Shown here piece after piece: positions 18,884 through 29,372 of a DNA stretch of 64,000 bases. Each line of letters starts with the position of its first letter. Position 1 is the stretch's first letter. This DNA comes from Niallia nealsonii. Lineage in GTDB: Bacteria > Bacillota > Bacilli > Bacillales > Cytobacillaceae. A model generated the notes under the pieces. It ran no database searches and was not told the DNA's origin. It saw only the letters and a list, made by a program, of their open reading frames with translations. The stretch spans positions 1-64,000 of the forward strand of contig NZ_PISE01000022.1 of NCBI RefSeq assembly GCF_002835805.1. Reading direction: 5' to 3'. Made by a program: the position numbers and the translations under genes.

Positions 18884-19024
18884 TAAAATTGGGTTGATTT
18901 CTCAAAGTTTTTAAAAAGTGAGAGAAAAAAAGGTGTAGCAGCCTGAATACACTTCGCTTAACAGAAAGCGAAGTATATTCAGGCTGCGTTTTTAAGAGCA
19001 ACAATCTATACGAAAACAGCCTGC
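18884..19024 (+). repeat. Diverged family 1 repeat with long hairpin
   Basis: A hairpin of about 22 bp (arms at 18938-18959 and 18966-18988) carries GCAGCCTGA and AGAAAGCGA, the same landmarks as in the family 1 repeats. The tail TTTAAGAGCAACAATCTATACGAAAACAGCC matches their right end in a diverged form. The GC-rich core of the other copies is missing. It could also act as a terminator, as GTTTTT follows the stem. The rest of 18847-19240 shows no gene. Confidence 0.55.
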
Positions 19025-19240
19025 AATTTTAATGAATCAGTTCTTTGAAAAAAGCTCACTTTTCGTTTTGTTTTCATGAATGAGGTTTTATCTAAGAAAC
19101 TTATCTAGGTTTAGGTTATTTTCGACATGGAATCTAGCATAAATTTAGCGAATAATGCTAAAATAAAGTGAATGTTTAAAGAAACTAAAAAATGGTGTAT
19201 GGTGATAAACAGCAATGAACCTTTTGAAGGAGGAGCTCCA

Positions 19241-20170
19241 GTGGCGAAAGTATTGATAAAAGAAGTGATGAAAGAATTTGATTTAGAATTAATAAGTGGT
19301 GAAGAAGGAATAAATAGACCAATTACGGTAAGTGATATATCCCGTCCTGGTTTAGAAATGGCTGGTTACTTTGATTATTATCCAGCAGAACGTATTCAAT
19401 TATTAGGGAAAACAGAATTAACATTTGCAAATAAACTAAGTGATGAAGAAAAAATATTTAGGCTAGGAAGGCTTTGCAGTGATATTACTCCAGGAATTAT
19501 TATCACAAGAAATAAAGAAGTGCCTGCAGAATTAATAGAAGCTTCGGAACAAAATTCTGTGCCAATTATGCGCTCTAAACAAAAAACATCATTATTTTCT
19601 AGCCGTTTGACTAATTTTCTAGAAAAAAAACTTGCTCCGACAACAGCTGTTCATGGAGTGCTTGTTGATATATATGGTGTTGGAGTATTAATTACAGGGA
19701 AAAGTGGAGTAGGGAAAAGTGAAACAGCGTTAGAGTTAGTAAAGCGTGGACATCGTTTAGTAGCAGATGATTGTGTAGAAATCCGCCAAGAAGATGAAAA
19801 TACAATCGTTGGAAGTTCACCAGAGCTGATAGAGCATTTATTAGAGATTCGTGGACTAGGCATTATTAATGTAATGACATTATTTGGGGCAGGTGCTGTC
19901 AGAAGCTATAAAAAAATATCCATGGTAATGTCTTTAGAACTTTGGGAGCAAAATAAACAATATGATCGTTTAGGTTTAGATGAAGAAAAAATGAAAATTA
20001 TCGATACCGATGTTACTAAAATAACCATTCCAGTTCGACCAGGACGAAATTTAGCCGTTATTATTGAAGTAGCTGCTATGAATTTCCGTTTAAAAAGAAT
20101 GGGTGTAAATGCAGCAGAGCAATTTACAAGTAAGTTGGCCAATGTTATTTCGGATGATAATGGCAAATAG
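19241..20170 (+). CDS. hprK: HPr kinase/phosphorylase
   Basis: Phosphorylates Ser46 of HPr and Crh when glycolytic intermediates are high, and removes it when phosphate is high; this drives CcpA-dependent carbon catabolite control. Walker A GKSGVGKS is at 153-160, and the family signature [20 protein letters not shown] follows. The frame opens further upstream, but GTG 19241 after AAGGAGGAG starts [10 protein letters not shown] and gives 309 aa, the family length. It heads hprK-lgt-ppaX-yvoF; yvoD, found between lgt and ppaX in B. subtilis, is absent. Confidence 0.96.
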   Translation: MAKVLIKEVMKEFDLELISGEEGINRPITVSDISRPGLEMAGYFDYYPAERIQLLGKTELTFANKLSDEEKIFRLGRLCSDITPGIIITRNKEVPAELIEASEQNSVPIMRSKQKTSLFSSRLTNFLEKKLAPTTAVHGVLVDIYGVGVLITGKSGVGKSETALELVKRGHRLVADDCVEIRQEDENTIVGSSPELIEHLLEIRGLGIINVMTLFGAGAVRSYKKISMVMSLELWEQNKQYDRLGLDEEKMKIIDTDVTKITIPVRPGRNLAVIIEVAAMNFRLKRMGVNAAEQFTSKLANVISDDNGK

Positions 20171-20229
20171 TTAAAGTTTATAAACTTTTACAGGTAAAGG
20201 GATGAGAGACAATTAAAGGAGGAAAGAAA

Positions 20230-21033
20230 TTGGGAGAAATTCAACCAATAGATCCTATTGCTTTTTCTTTAGGTGGACTTGATGTCAGATGGTATGGAAT
20301 TATTATTGGAACAGGATTAGTTTTAGCTCTTATATTAGCTATTAGAGAAGGAAATAGAAGAGGTTTGAACAATGATGACTTTCCTGATTTAATGCTTTGG
20401 GCTATTCCTATCGCAATTATCTCTGCAAGAATTTATTATGTGATTTTTGAATGGGAGTATTATAGCAATCATCTAAGCGATATTCCGAAAATATGGCATG
20501 GAGGCATAGCCATACATGGAGCGTTGATTGGATCTGTTATTACTACCTACATATTTACGAAGAAAAAAAATATTTCCTTTTGGAAGATGGCAGATATAGC
20601 TGCACCAAGCATTATACTGGGACAAGCAATAGGCCGATGGGGAAACTTTATGAATCAGGAAGCACATGGTAGAGAAGTGAGCCGAGCTTTTCTGGAAAAT
20701 TTGCATTTGCCTGAGTTTATTATTAATCAAATGTATATTGACGGTGTTTATTATCATCCAACCTTTTTATATGAGTCCCTCTGGAATCTATTAGGATTTG
20801 TTTTATTGTTGTTGCTTCGTAAAGTAAACTTGCGATCTGGGGAAATCTTTTTATCTTATGTTGCCTGGTATTCTATTGGAAGATTTTTTATTGAGGGAAT
20901 GAGAACAGACAGCCTAATGATTGGGGATTTAAGAATGGCGCAATTAATATCTCTCGGATTGATAGTATTTGCTGTGATTGCCATTTTTTATAGAAGAAAA
21001 ACAAGCCTTGCCAATAAGCGCTACTTAGACTAA
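20230..21033 (+). CDS. lgt: Prolipoprotein diacylglyceryl transferase
   Basis: Transfers a diacylglyceryl group from phosphatidylglycerol to the lipobox cysteine of prolipoproteins, the first step of lipoprotein maturation, in the membrane. About seven hydrophobic helices are visible. The Lgt signature [13 protein letters not shown] lies at 135-147, with Arg136 and the upstream HGGIAIHG motif. The start is TTG 20230, placed by AAAGGAGG. 267 aa is normal. It lies 59 bp after hprK. Confidence 0.96.
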   Translation: MGEIQPIDPIAFSLGGLDVRWYGIIIGTGLVLALILAIREGNRRGLNNDDFPDLMLWAIPIAIISARIYYVIFEWEYYSNHLSDIPKIWHGGIAIHGALIGSVITTYIFTKKKNISFWKMADIAAPSIILGQAIGRWGNFMNQEAHGREVSRAFLENLHLPEFIINQMYIDGVYYHPTFLYESLWNLLGFVLLLLLRKVNLRSGEIFLSYVAWYSIGRFFIEGMRTDSLMIGDLRMAQLISLGLIVFAVIAIFYRRKTSLANKRYLD

Positions 21034-21072
21034 CCATTGCATATATAAATGGATAGAAGGGAAAGTAAAATT

Positions 21073-21726
21073 TTGAGTAAAAAAATAAATGCAATATTAT
21101 TTGATTTAGATGGAACCCTTATTAATACAAATGAATTAATTATTTCTTCTTTTTTACATACATTAGAGCAATACTATCCAACCCAATATAAAAGAGAAGA
21201 TGTATTGCCATTTATGGGACCTTCCCTTAAGGAAACATTTGAATCCCTAGATGCAGAAAAAGCGGAAGAAATGATTAAAGTATATCGGGAATATAATTTA
21301 GCCAATCATGACAACATCGTAACAATATTTGATGGTGTGTATGAGACAGTTAAAGAATTAAAGAATCGTGGATTTAAACTCGCTATCGTAACAACAAAGT
21401 TATCAGATGTAGTAGCGATGGGATTAAAACTAACTAGATTAGATGAATTTTTTGAAGTAATTGTTGCAATGGATCATGTGAAAGCAGCTAAACCGGATCC
21501 AGAGCCAGTTCTTTTAGCATTAAAAAAACTGCAGGCTAAACCAGAAGAAGCAATGATGATTGGCGATAACCATCATGATATTTTGGCAGGAAAAAATGCT
21601 GGAACGATGACAGCAGGAGTTGCTTGGTCATTAAAAGGAAAGCAGCATCTAGCGGAATATAAGCCAGATTATATTTTTGATACTATGGAGGAGTTGCTTT
21701 CTATTAAAGAAGTGAAAGCAGAATGA
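21073..21726 (+). CDS. ppaX: Pyrophosphatase PpaX (HAD family)
   Basis: Hydrolyses pyrophosphate released by HprK phosphorylase activity. HAD motif I is FDLDGTL, with catalytic Asp11 and Asp13; later motifs IVTTK and [14 protein letters not shown] are intact. The frame opens at ATG 21049, but AGAAGGGAAAG fits TTG 21073, giving 217 aa, the B. subtilis size. The stop overlaps the ATG of yvoF (ATGA). Confidence 0.93.
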   Translation: MSKKINAILFDLDGTLINTNELIISSFLHTLEQYYPTQYKREDVLPFMGPSLKETFESLDAEKAEEMIKVYREYNLANHDNIVTIFDGVYETVKELKNRGFKLAIVTTKLSDVVAMGLKLTRLDEFFEVIVAMDHVKAAKPDPEPVLLALKKLQAKPEEAMMIGDNHHDILAGKNAGTMTAGVAWSLKGKQHLAEYKPDYIFDTMEELLSIKEVKAE

Positions 21727-22253
21727 GAAAAACAACACGTTATCCTGTAAGTGGAGCGAACTCGCTGTGGCATGTTTATAAAACAGTTCCTTTTATAAAA
21801 GTAATAAAAAATTTCATCATTATTCAATTAGCAAGATATACTCCTTTTCTTGCATGTAAAAATTGGATGTATCGAACTTTTTTGCGAATGAATATTGGAG
21901 AGCAGACATCATTCGCTTTAATGGTGATGCTTGACATTATGTATCCTGAAAAAATAAAAGTAGGGAAAAATACCATTATTGGATACAATACAACAATTCT
22001 CACCCATGAATATTTAATAGATGAATATAGAATCGGAGATATTGAAATTGGTGATGAGGTAATGATTGGAGCAAACTCTACTATTTTGCCTGGAGTAACA
22101 ATTGGTGATGGAGCAATCGTTTCTGCAGGTACACTTGTTCATCAAGATGTGCCTGTTGGAAGTTTTGTCGGCGGAAATCCCATGCAGATCATTTATACAG
22201 CGGAAGAAATGAAAGAACGTAATAAAAATAATGCCGTTTATATTGTAGAATAA
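21723..22253 (+). CDS. yvoF: Hexapeptide-repeat acetyltransferase YvoF
   Basis: A 176-residue acyltransferase with a left-handed beta-helix, seen as hexapeptide repeats ([50 protein letters not shown]). Substrate is unknown; by family an O-acetyl transfer to a sugar or cell-surface molecule is likely. It overlaps ppaX by 4 bp and ends this cluster. The family is well recognised, the role is not. Confidence 0.9.
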   Translation: MRKTTRYPVSGANSLWHVYKTVPFIKVIKNFIIIQLARYTPFLACKNWMYRTFLRMNIGEQTSFALMVMLDIMYPEKIKVGKNTIIGYNTTILTHEYLIDEYRIGDIEIGDEVMIGANSTILPGVTIGDGAIVSAGTLVHQDVPVGSFVGGNPMQIIYTAEEMKERNKNNAVYIVE

Positions 22254-22259
22254 TCAAAA

Positions 22260-22362
22260 GAAGCGACTGCTATTGAAAACTTATTCCAAAAAACACCATG
22301 TTACATCCCCTAGAAACTTTTGTAATGGAATGAGATTTCCTTTAAGCAGTCGTCTTTTTTTA
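22260..22362 (+). terminator. Terminator after yvoF
   Basis: AAGCGACTGC (22261-22270) can pair with GCAGTCGTCTT (22345-22355), followed by a T-run. The loop is long (about 74 nt), so this is weaker than the others here. Confidence 0.55.
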
Positions 22363-22526
22363 ACTTTATTTTTGCATTCTTCTGATATTAACTAATAGCA
22401 TGGAAAAAATAAAAAAGAAACAAATGTGACTAATTTTTTCTTTAATTAACTGAATGTTTAAATAGTATGCTCCGTTTTTTAAGTTCAGAATTGTATAAAA
22501 ATGAAAGGGGATTTTGTATTTTTTTC

Positions 22527-22555
22527 TTGACCTCTTGTTAGAGGAGGAGTAAACT
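22527..22555 (+). promoter_or_regulatory. Sigma-A promoter of the his operon
   Basis: TTGACC (22527-22532), 17 bp, TAAACT (22550-22555), about 70 bp before hisZ. The short leader contains no T-box features (no AGGGTGG-type motif and no room for the stems), so histidine control by a T-box is not seen. The region 22363-22526 shows nothing else. Confidence 0.65.
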
Positions 22556-22624
22556 ACAAATAACTCTTTAATTTGTTAGTATATTAGCGAACTAAAGTAT
22601 TCGGAATATTCGACAAGAGGTGTA

Positions 22625-23812
22625 ATGATGAGCAGCTTATTTATGTTTGAAAAGCCATTAGGCATGAGAGATACATTACCAGAAACGTATGAAACAAAAA
22701 ATAAAATAAAAAGAAAAATGGAAAAAGACATAAAAAAATGGGGATATCAATTTATTGAAACACCTACATTAGAATATTATGAAACAGTTGGTAGTGCTTC
22801 TGCGATTTTGGATCAACAGTTATTTAAATTATTGGACCAACAAGGACATACACTTGTGCTTCGACCTGATATGACAGCACCAATTGCCCGTGTTGCTGCA
22901 TCTAAATTATTAACGGAACAATTGCCGCTGCGATTAGCTTATAATGCTTCTGTATTTCGTGCACAGCAAAGAGAAGGTGGACGCCCGGCGGAATTTGAGC
23001 AAATTGGTGTGGAGTATATTGGGGATAAAACAATTAGTGCAGACGGTGAAGGAATTGCCTTGATGATTTCTTCTTTAAAAGAAGCAGGATTAGAAAACTT
23101 TCAATTATCGATCGGACATATTGGATTTGTGCAGACTTTCTTTTTGCAAATATTGGGCACAAAGGACAGAGCAGATGCTTTAACTAAATATTTATATGAA
23201 AAAAATTATGTTGGTTATCGTCAGCATGTAGATAAATTGTCTTTATCTAGTATTGATAAACAGAGATTGCATCAATTTTTAAAATTAAGAGGCGGAGAAG
23301 AAGTAATTAATTTTGCCTATGATTTAATTGAAGATAATAAAGGAAAAAGTGCCATAGATGAATTAAAACAATTGTGGGAAATTCTTGTGGATTATGAAGA
23401 AGCAGGAAGAGTGAAACTGGACTTAACATTAGTCAGTCATATGAGCTATTACACTGGCATTTTATATGAAGTATATGCAGAGGGAGTAGGTTTTCCAATC
23501 GGCAGTGGAGGAAGATACGACCTTTTGCTTGAAAAATTCGGCAAATCAACCGGGGCAACAGGTTTTGCTATCCGTATGGATCATTTGTTGGAAGCCCTGG
23601 GCGAAATAGAACAAACAAAAGATATTCACTGTATTTTATTTAGTGGAGATCGCAGAAAAGAAGCTTTTGAGCTGGCAAAGGAAAAAAGAGCAGCGGGCAT
23701 TAAAGTGATTACACAGGATATTAATGGAGTTGGCAATGTCGACGCATGTACCAAACAATATAATGAAATATCATTATTAGTAGGAAAAGCAGGAATGGAG
23801 GTTGTGAAATGA
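22625..23812 (+). CDS. hisZ: ATP phosphoribosyltransferase regulatory subunit
   Basis: HisZ resembles histidyl-tRNA synthetase but lacks tRNA charging; it activates the short form of HisG. Class II-like motifs are present: [11 protein letters not shown] at the N-terminus, [13 protein letters not shown], and [17 protein letters not shown]. 395 aa fits. Start could be the ATG at 22625 or the next one at 22628; AGAGGTG lies just upstream. It is the first gene of an eight-gene his operon and overlaps hisG by 4 bp. Confidence 0.94.
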   Translation: MMSSLFMFEKPLGMRDTLPETYETKNKIKRKMEKDIKKWGYQFIETPTLEYYETVGSASAILDQQLFKLLDQQGHTLVLRPDMTAPIARVAASKLLTEQLPLRLAYNASVFRAQQREGGRPAEFEQIGVEYIGDKTISADGEGIALMISSLKEAGLENFQLSIGHIGFVQTFFLQILGTKDRADALTKYLYEKNYVGYRQHVDKLSLSSIDKQRLHQFLKLRGGEEVINFAYDLIEDNKGKSAIDELKQLWEILVDYEEAGRVKLDLTLVSHMSYYTGILYEVYAEGVGFPIGSGGRYDLLLEKFGKSTGATGFAIRMDHLLEALGEIEQTKDIHCILFSGDRRKEAFELAKEKRAAGIKVITQDINGVGNVDACTKQYNEISLLVGKAGMEVVK

Positions 23813-24453
23813 GTGATGTATTGACAATTGCCATGCCAAAAGGAAGAATCTTTGAAGAAGCAGCAAACCTATTGCGTGAAGCAGGATTTAAATTGCCTCC
23901 AGAGTTTGATGATTCTAGAAAGCTGATTATTGATGTAGAAGAAGAGAATTTTCGGTTTATCTTGGCAAAGCCAATGGATGTGCCGACCTATGTGGAACAT
24001 GGAGTAGCTGATTTAGGAATAGCTGGAAAAGATGTGATGTTAGAAGAAGAGCGGGATGTTTATGAACTTTTAGATTTAAAAATTAGTGCATGCTATCTTG
24101 CTGTAGCAGGATTGCCTAATACAAAACTAAATGAAATTGCGCCTCGGGTTGCAACAAAATATCCAAAGGTTGCAGCAGCATATTTTAGGGAGCAAGGTTC
24201 ACAAGTAGAAATTATTAAACTGAACGGGTCGATTGAACTTGCGCCAATAATTGGCCTATCAGATAGAATTGTTGATATTGTTTCAACAGGTAAAACGCTT
24301 GTAGAAAATGGGTTAATCGAATATGAACGAATTGTGGATATTACATCACGCCTAATCGTCAATCCAGCGAGTTACCGAATGAAAGATGAACGAATCAGCG
24401 ACTTAGTGGAACGGCTAAATCATGTTGTTAAAGGCAATGCATTAACAAGATAA
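23809..24453 (+). CDS. hisG: ATP phosphoribosyltransferase, short form
   Basis: Catalyses the first committed step of histidine synthesis, joining ATP and PRPP. At 214 aa it lacks the C-terminal regulatory domain, so it needs His[15 protein letters not shown] at the N-terminus and [14 protein letters not shown] near the PRPP loop are typical. The ATG overlaps the hisZ stop (ATGA), which favours equal synthesis of the two subunits. Confidence 0.96.
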   Translation: MSDVLTIAMPKGRIFEEAANLLREAGFKLPPEFDDSRKLIIDVEEENFRFILAKPMDVPTYVEHGVADLGIAGKDVMLEEERDVYELLDLKISACYLAVAGLPNTKLNEIAPRVATKYPKVAAAYFREQGSQVEIIKLNGSIELAPIIGLSDRIVDIVSTGKTLVENGLIEYERIVDITSRLIVNPASYRMKDERISDLVERLNHVVKGNALTR

Positions 24454-24483
24454 CACCTACATGGAACGAAAGGAGGACTTATC

Positions 24484-25749
24484 ATGAAGATTGTCTATGG
24501 CGGAGATAATATTACTATCAAACGTTCTGTAGATTCAGGGACAGAAGAACAGAGAAATATTGTTAAAGAGATTATTGAAAATGTACGGGTAAATGGAGAT
24601 AGTGCATTACAGGAGTATACGCAAAAATTTGATCGTACAGAGATTAAAAATTTTTTTGTAACGGAACAAGAAATCGAAGAAGCATATAGCGATATAGAGC
24701 AAGACATGGTAGAAATTATTAAAGAAGCAGCAGAAAATATTCGCAGTTATCATAAAAATCAGCTAAAGTCATCCTGGATGGTAACAAAAGAAAATGGATC
24801 CATTCTTGGCCAAAAGGTAACGCCATTAGATTCTGTAGGGGTGTATGTGCCAGGTGGAACAGCAGCATACCCTTCATCGGTTCTAATGAATGTTATGCCA
24901 GCACATGTTGCTGGTGTTAAAAGAATTGTTATGGTGTCCCCTCCAGGAGAAAACGGGAAAATCCCAAGTGCTGTTTTAGTTGCTGCACATATTGCAGGAG
25001 TGAAAGAAATATATAAAGTCGGTGGAGCACAAGGAGTTGCTGCATTGGCATATGGCACAAAAACCATTGCACCTGTGGATAAAATCGTGGGACCAGGCAA
25101 TATTTATGTTGCACTTGCTAAACGAGAAGTATTTGGCGATGTAGATATTGATATGATTGCAGGACCGAGTGAAATTGCCATTTTAGCAGATGATACAGCA
25201 AAAGCAAAAGAAGTAGCAGCTGATTTATTATCACAAGCAGAACATGATATAAGAGCAAGTGCTGTTTTAGTTACTACATCAGAAAATCTTGCTGTTGCTG
25301 TTGCAAAAGAGGTAGAACAGCAGCTAAGCAATTTGCCCCGTAAGGAAATTGCTCAAAAGTCTATTGAGGATTTTGGTTTAATCCTTGTTAAGGAAACAAT
25401 GGAAGAAGCTGTTGAAACGATCAATGAATTAGCACCAGAGCATTTAGAAATTATAACAGAAGATGCTTTTGAACGAATTGGCGCCATTCGCCATGCAGGT
25501 GCAATCTTTGTAGGGCGTTATAGTTCAGAACCAGTTGGAGATTATTTTGCAGGGACTAATCATGTTCTTCCGACAAATGGAACAGCGAGGTTCTCAAGCC
25601 CATTAAATGTCGAAGATTTTCAAAAAAAATCAAGTGTTATTTATTATAGCAAAAATGCTTTTTTTGAAAATGCAGAGAAAATTGCTGCTTTTGCACGATT
25701 AGAAGGCTTAGAAGCACATGCAAGAGCGATTGAGTCAAGATATAAATAA
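24484..25749 (+). CDS. hisD: Histidinol dehydrogenase
   Basis: Oxidises L-histidinol to L-histidine in two NAD-dependent steps, the end of the pathway. Conserved [25 protein letters not shown], the zinc-site region LLSQAEHD and a C-terminal [14 protein letters not shown] are all seen. 421 aa is close to the family length. AAAGGAGG lies upstream of the ATG. Confidence 0.96.
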   Translation: MKIVYGGDNITIKRSVDSGTEEQRNIVKEIIENVRVNGDSALQEYTQKFDRTEIKNFFVTEQEIEEAYSDIEQDMVEIIKEAAENIRSYHKNQLKSSWMVTKENGSILGQKVTPLDSVGVYVPGGTAAYPSSVLMNVMPAHVAGVKRIVMVSPPGENGKIPSAVLVAAHIAGVKEIYKVGGAQGVAALAYGTKTIAPVDKIVGPGNIYVALAKREVFGDVDIDMIAGPSEIAILADDTAKAKEVAADLLSQAEHDIRASAVLVTTSENLAVAVAKEVEQQLSNLPRKEIAQKSIEDFGLILVKETMEEAVETINELAPEHLEIITEDAFERIGAIRHAGAIFVGRYSSEPVGDYFAGTNHVLPTNGTARFSSPLNVEDFQKKSSVIYYSKNAFFENAEKIAAFARLEGLEAHARAIESRYK

Positions 25750-25798
25750 TATATATGTTTATTGTAATAGATTAGTAGATGTTTTTGGAGGGATTAGG

Positions 25799-26386
25799 AT
25801 GGGAAGAACAGCAGCCATAAACAGAAAAACAGGTGAAACAAATATTCAGCTATCATTTAATATTGACGGAGAAGGCATTTCGGAAATTGATACTGGAGTA
25901 CCATTTATGAATCATATGCTCGATCTTTTTACAAAACATGGCCAATTTAATTTAACGGTACAGGCAAATGGTGATATTGAAGTAGATGATCATCATACAA
26001 CAGAGGATATTGGAATTTGCCTTGGTCAAGCCTTGCAGAATGCTGTCGGCGATAAAAAAGGCATTAAAAGATATGGAAACAGTTTTGTGCCAATGGACGA
26101 AACATTAGCGCAAGTAGTAGTGGATTTGAGCAATCGTCCTCATTTAGAATTTCGTGCAGAATTCCCAAGCCAAAAGGTAGGAACTTTTGATACAGAGTTA
26201 GTGCATGAGTTTTTATGGAAGTTTGCATTAGAAGCAAGAATGAATTTGCATGTTATTTTGCATTATGGAAGCAATACTCATCATATGATTGAAGCAATCT
26301 TCAAAGCAATGGCAAGAGCTCTTGATGAAGCAACAACCATTGACCCAAGAATCAAAGGGGTACCTTCTACGAAAGGAATGCTGTAA
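25799..26386 (+). CDS. hisB: Imidazoleglycerol-phosphate dehydratase
   Basis: Removes water from imidazole glycerol phosphate in step six of the pathway. The paired metal motifs VDDHHTTED and HHMIEAIFK and the closing [10 protein letters not shown] are typical. The open frame reaches back into hisD, but TTGGAGG before ATG 25799 gives 195 aa, the normal monofunctional size. There is no fused phosphatase domain. Confidence 0.96.
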   Translation: MGRTAAINRKTGETNIQLSFNIDGEGISEIDTGVPFMNHMLDLFTKHGQFNLTVQANGDIEVDDHHTTEDIGICLGQALQNAVGDKKGIKRYGNSFVPMDETLAQVVVDLSNRPHLEFRAEFPSQKVGTFDTELVHEFLWKFALEARMNLHVILHYGSNTHHMIEAIFKAMARALDEATTIDPRIKGVPSTKGML

Positions 26387-26387
26387 T

Positions 26388-27011
26388 ATGCTAGGCATTA
26401 TTGATTATGGAATGGGGAATTTATTTAGCGTCAGCAAGGCGCTTGAGCGATTAGATGTTCCTTATTTTATTTCAGATGACAAAGAAGAATTAATGGAAGC
26501 TGATGCACTAATTCTTCCAGGAGTGGGTGCATTTAAAGATGCGATGAGCTGTTTAAATGATACAGGATTATCTGCGATGATTTGTTCCTATGTAGAAAGT
26601 GGACGCCCTCTTTTAGGCATTTGCCTTGGCATGCAGCTTCTATTTGAAGAAAGCGAAGAACATGGTCTTACAAAAGGATTGAGTTTGCTTCCAGGAAGAG
26701 TCGTTCGTTTTTCAGGAAAAACGGCTAATGGAGAAGCGTATAAGGTTCCGCATATGGGATGGAATTTATTATCTTTTCAGAAAAACGGTTTGTTAACAGA
26801 AAACTTGCAGGATGACTATGCTTATTTTGTTCACTCTTATTATGCACAAACAGAGGAAGACGTGATAATTGCAAAAAGCATCTATGATAAAGAAGTACCT
26901 GCTGTTGTTGGAAAAGACAATGTGTATGGCATGCAATTCCATCCTGAAAAAAGCAGTAAGCTAGGAATGCAATTATTAAATAACTTTACACAGCTGATAA
27001 AGAAAGGATGA
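26388..27011 (+). CDS. hisH: Imidazole glycerol phosphate synthase, glutaminase subunit
   Basis: Supplies ammonia from glutamine to HisF. The triad is visible: Cys79 in GICLGMQLLFE and the His/Glu pair in QFHPEKSS. The open frame starts inside hisB, but ATG 26388 (MLGIIDYGMGN) is the family start, with AAAGGAATG upstream overlapping the hisB end. 207 aa. Confidence 0.96.
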   Translation: MLGIIDYGMGNLFSVSKALERLDVPYFISDDKEELMEADALILPGVGAFKDAMSCLNDTGLSAMICSYVESGRPLLGICLGMQLLFEESEEHGLTKGLSLLPGRVVRFSGKTANGEAYKVPHMGWNLLSFQKNGLLTENLQDDYAYFVHSYYAQTEEDVIIAKSIYDKEVPAVVGKDNVYGMQFHPEKSSKLGMQLLNNFTQLIKKG

Positions 27012-27016
27012 AATAA

Positions 27017-27751
27017 ATGAGCTTCACAGTATATCCTGCAATTGATATGCGCGGTGGGAAATGTGTACGCCTGCTGCAAGGGGACTATGATAAAGAAACA
27101 GTCTATGGAGATTCTCCTTTTGAAATGGCAAAAAATTTCGCTGAGCAAGGCAGCAAATGGATACATATGGTAGACCTTGATGGAGCAAAAGATGGAAAAA
27201 GAGTAAATGACTCCTTTGTTATTGATGCGGCTCAAAAATTAGGCGTTAATGTGCAAATTGGTGGAGGCATACGTACAGAAGAGGACATCGTGCATTATTT
27301 AGATAAAGGAATAACACGAGTAATCATCGGAAGCATTGCTGTGTCTAATCCGGAATTTGCTATTGAAATGATTCGTAAATATGGCTCAAAAATAGCAGTA
27401 GGCATCGATGCAAAAAATGGCTTTGTGGCTACACATGGATGGATTACTACATCAGAGGCACGGGCAGTTGATTTAGGAAAAAGATTTGCTGATGCAGGAG
27501 CGGAAACTTTTATTTTTACAGATATAGCAACAGATGGGATGCTTAGCGGGCCAAATCTTCAAGCGGTAAAAGAAATGGCAATAGAAACAGGGAAAGAAGT
27601 AATTGCTTCAGGTGGCGTCAGTCAATTAGAAGATCTAGTGGCATTAAAGGAATTAAGCAATGCGGGCGTTCGTGGCGTCATTGTTGGGAAAGCATTGTAT
27701 GAAGGGCGATTTTCTGTACAAGAAGCATTAGAGGTGAGTAGTTCATGTTAA
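27017..27751 (+). CDS. hisA: ProFAR isomerase
   Basis: Isomerises the N-glycoside of ProFAR to PRFAR, in a TIM barrel. Base Asp10 sits in [14 protein letters not shown]. Half-barrel repeats IQIGGGIR and [13 protein letters not shown] bind the two phosphates. 244 aa. It overlaps hisF by 7 bp. Confidence 0.96.
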   Translation: MSFTVYPAIDMRGGKCVRLLQGDYDKETVYGDSPFEMAKNFAEQGSKWIHMVDLDGAKDGKRVNDSFVIDAAQKLGVNVQIGGGIRTEEDIVHYLDKGITRVIIGSIAVSNPEFAIEMIRKYGSKIAVGIDAKNGFVATHGWITTSEARAVDLGKRFADAGAETFIFTDIATDGMLSGPNLQAVKEMAIETGKEVIASGGVSQLEDLVALKELSNAGVRGVIVGKALYEGRFSVQEALEVSSSC

Positions 27752-28506
27752 CGAAAAGGATTATTCCATGTTTAGATGTAAAGGATGGCCGTGTTGTTAA
27801 GGGAGTGCAGTTTGTTCAATTAAGAGATGCTGGAGATCCAGTAGAGCTGGCAAGATTTTATGATGAACAAGGTGCAGATGAACTCGTATTTTTAGATATT
27901 TCCGCATCCCATGAGGGCAGAAAAACAATGGTAGATGTAGTGAAAGAAGTTGCATCAGAACTAGCCATTCCTTTTACAGTTGGCGGTGGCATCAATACCT
28001 TAGACGATATGAAAAAAACTCTTCGTGCTGGTGCTGACAAAGTGTCTTTAAATACTGCAGCAGTAACAAATCCGAATCTAATTGCTGAAGGCGCAAATTT
28101 TTTTGGTTCTCAGTGTATTGTAGTTGCGATTGATGCCAAATTTGATCAGGAGATAAATACTTGGCGCGTTTTCACACATGGAGGAAGAAAAGCGACAGAC
28201 AGGGATGTTATTTCTTGGGCGAAAGAAGCGGTAACACTTGGTGCAGGGGAGATTCTTTTAACAAGCATGGACTCAGATGGCGAAAAAAAAGGGTTTGATT
28301 TAGCTTTAACAAAAGCGGTAAGTGAGGCAGTTACTGTACCTGTTATTGCATCTGGTGGTGCAGGAAATGCAGAACATTTTGCAGATGTTTTTTTCGAAGA
28401 GGGAAAAGCAGATGCTGCACTTGCTGCATCGATCTTTCATTATAAAGAAACATCAGTACATGAGGTAAAGGAATATTTGAAAGAAAGAGGAGTGCTTGTT
28501 AGATGA
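27745..28506 (+). CDS. hisF: Imidazole glycerol phosphate synthase, cyclase subunit
   Basis: Uses ammonia from HisH to make imidazole glycerol phosphate and AICAR, which links to purine synthesis. Asp11 lies in [33 protein letters not shown] and IASGGAG are the usual barrel motifs. 253 aa. It overlaps both neighbours, hisA by 7 bp and hisI by 4 bp, so expression is tightly coupled. Confidence 0.97.
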   Translation: MLTKRIIPCLDVKDGRVVKGVQFVQLRDAGDPVELARFYDEQGADELVFLDISASHEGRKTMVDVVKEVASELAIPFTVGGGINTLDDMKKTLRAGADKVSLNTAAVTNPNLIAEGANFFGSQCIVVAIDAKFDQEINTWRVFTHGGRKATDRDVISWAKEAVTLGAGEILLTSMDSDGEKKGFDLALTKAVSEAVTVPVIASGGAGNAEHFADVFFEEGKADAALAASIFHYKETSVHEVKEYLKERGVLVR

Positions 28507-29147
28507 ATATGGAAGAATTAGCATTTGACGATAAAGGACTTATCCCAGCAATCGTTCAAGATGCTGCTACAAAAGAAGTATTAACTTTAGCATATATGAA
28601 TAAAGAATCGTTAGGAAAATCAATAGAAACGGGAGAAACTTGGTTTTTTAGCAGATCAAGACAAGAACTGTGGCATAAGGGAGCTACTAGCGGCAACACG
28701 CAGAAAATTGTAGACATAAAATTTGACTGTGATTCAGATGCTTTAGTTGTATTAGTAAATCCTAAGGGAGCAGCTTGTCATAATGGCACAACGAGCTGCT
28801 TTGTAGAAAGTTTTTATCAAAATCGTGATGCAGGAGGCGGAGATTTTGATTCCGCTCCGTACAAAATTTTATATAATCTTGAACAAGTGATTAAAGAACG
28901 GGAAGCTAATCGTCCAGAAGGTGCTTATACAACCTATTTATTTGAAAAAGGGGTAGATAAAATCCTTAAAAAGGTTGGGGAAGAAGCATCCGAAGTAATT
29001 ATTGCAGCGAAAAATCGCGATGCCGAAGAATTAAAATGGGAAGCAGCTGACCTATTATATCATTTGCTTGTATTATTAAGAGAGCAAGATTTGCCTTTTG
29101 CGGAAATTTTAACGGTATTGGAAAAACGTCACCAAGAAAAAGGATAA
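28503..29147 (+). CDS. hisI: Bifunctional PR-AMP cyclohydrolase / PR-ATP pyrophosphatase
   Basis: A fused HisI-HisE enzyme of 214 aa, doing steps two and three of the pathway. The N-terminal cyclohydrolase holds the metal motifs [10 protein letters not shown] and [12 protein letters not shown]. The C-terminal pyrophosphohydrolase begins near residue 115 ([11 protein letters not shown]) and has [15 protein letters not shown] and [13 protein letters not shown]. It is the last his gene, with a terminator-like hairpin after it. Confidence 0.95.
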   Translation: MNMEELAFDDKGLIPAIVQDAATKEVLTLAYMNKESLGKSIETGETWFFSRSRQELWHKGATSGNTQKIVDIKFDCDSDALVVLVNPKGAACHNGTTSCFVESFYQNRDAGGGDFDSAPYKILYNLEQVIKEREANRPEGAYTTYLFEKGVDKILKKVGEEASEVIIAAKNRDAEELKWEAADLLYHLLVLLREQDLPFAEILTVLEKRHQEKG

Positions 29148-29155
29148 GGGATATG

Positions 29156-29201
29156 GAGAGTCTACCTGAAGTTGTTGCAGCTTTTTAGGGGACTCTTTTT
29201 T
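29156..29201 (+). terminator. Terminator after the his operon
   Basis: AGAGTC and an inner CCT pair with AGG and GACTCT around a loop of about 20 nt, followed by seven T. Confidence 0.6.
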
Positions 29202-29372
29202 TGGGAGTTTCGTTTGAGTAACAGCAATATCTTTTAAGAGAATGTTGAAATCAACACAAAACTTCCAACAATGCTTCTTCTCTGAATGCTTTATCATATG
29301 GTATACTACATTAGTTATCGTTAATTATAGGTTATGTTCTAAGAGGGACTTTCATTAATATTGGAGGATTTT

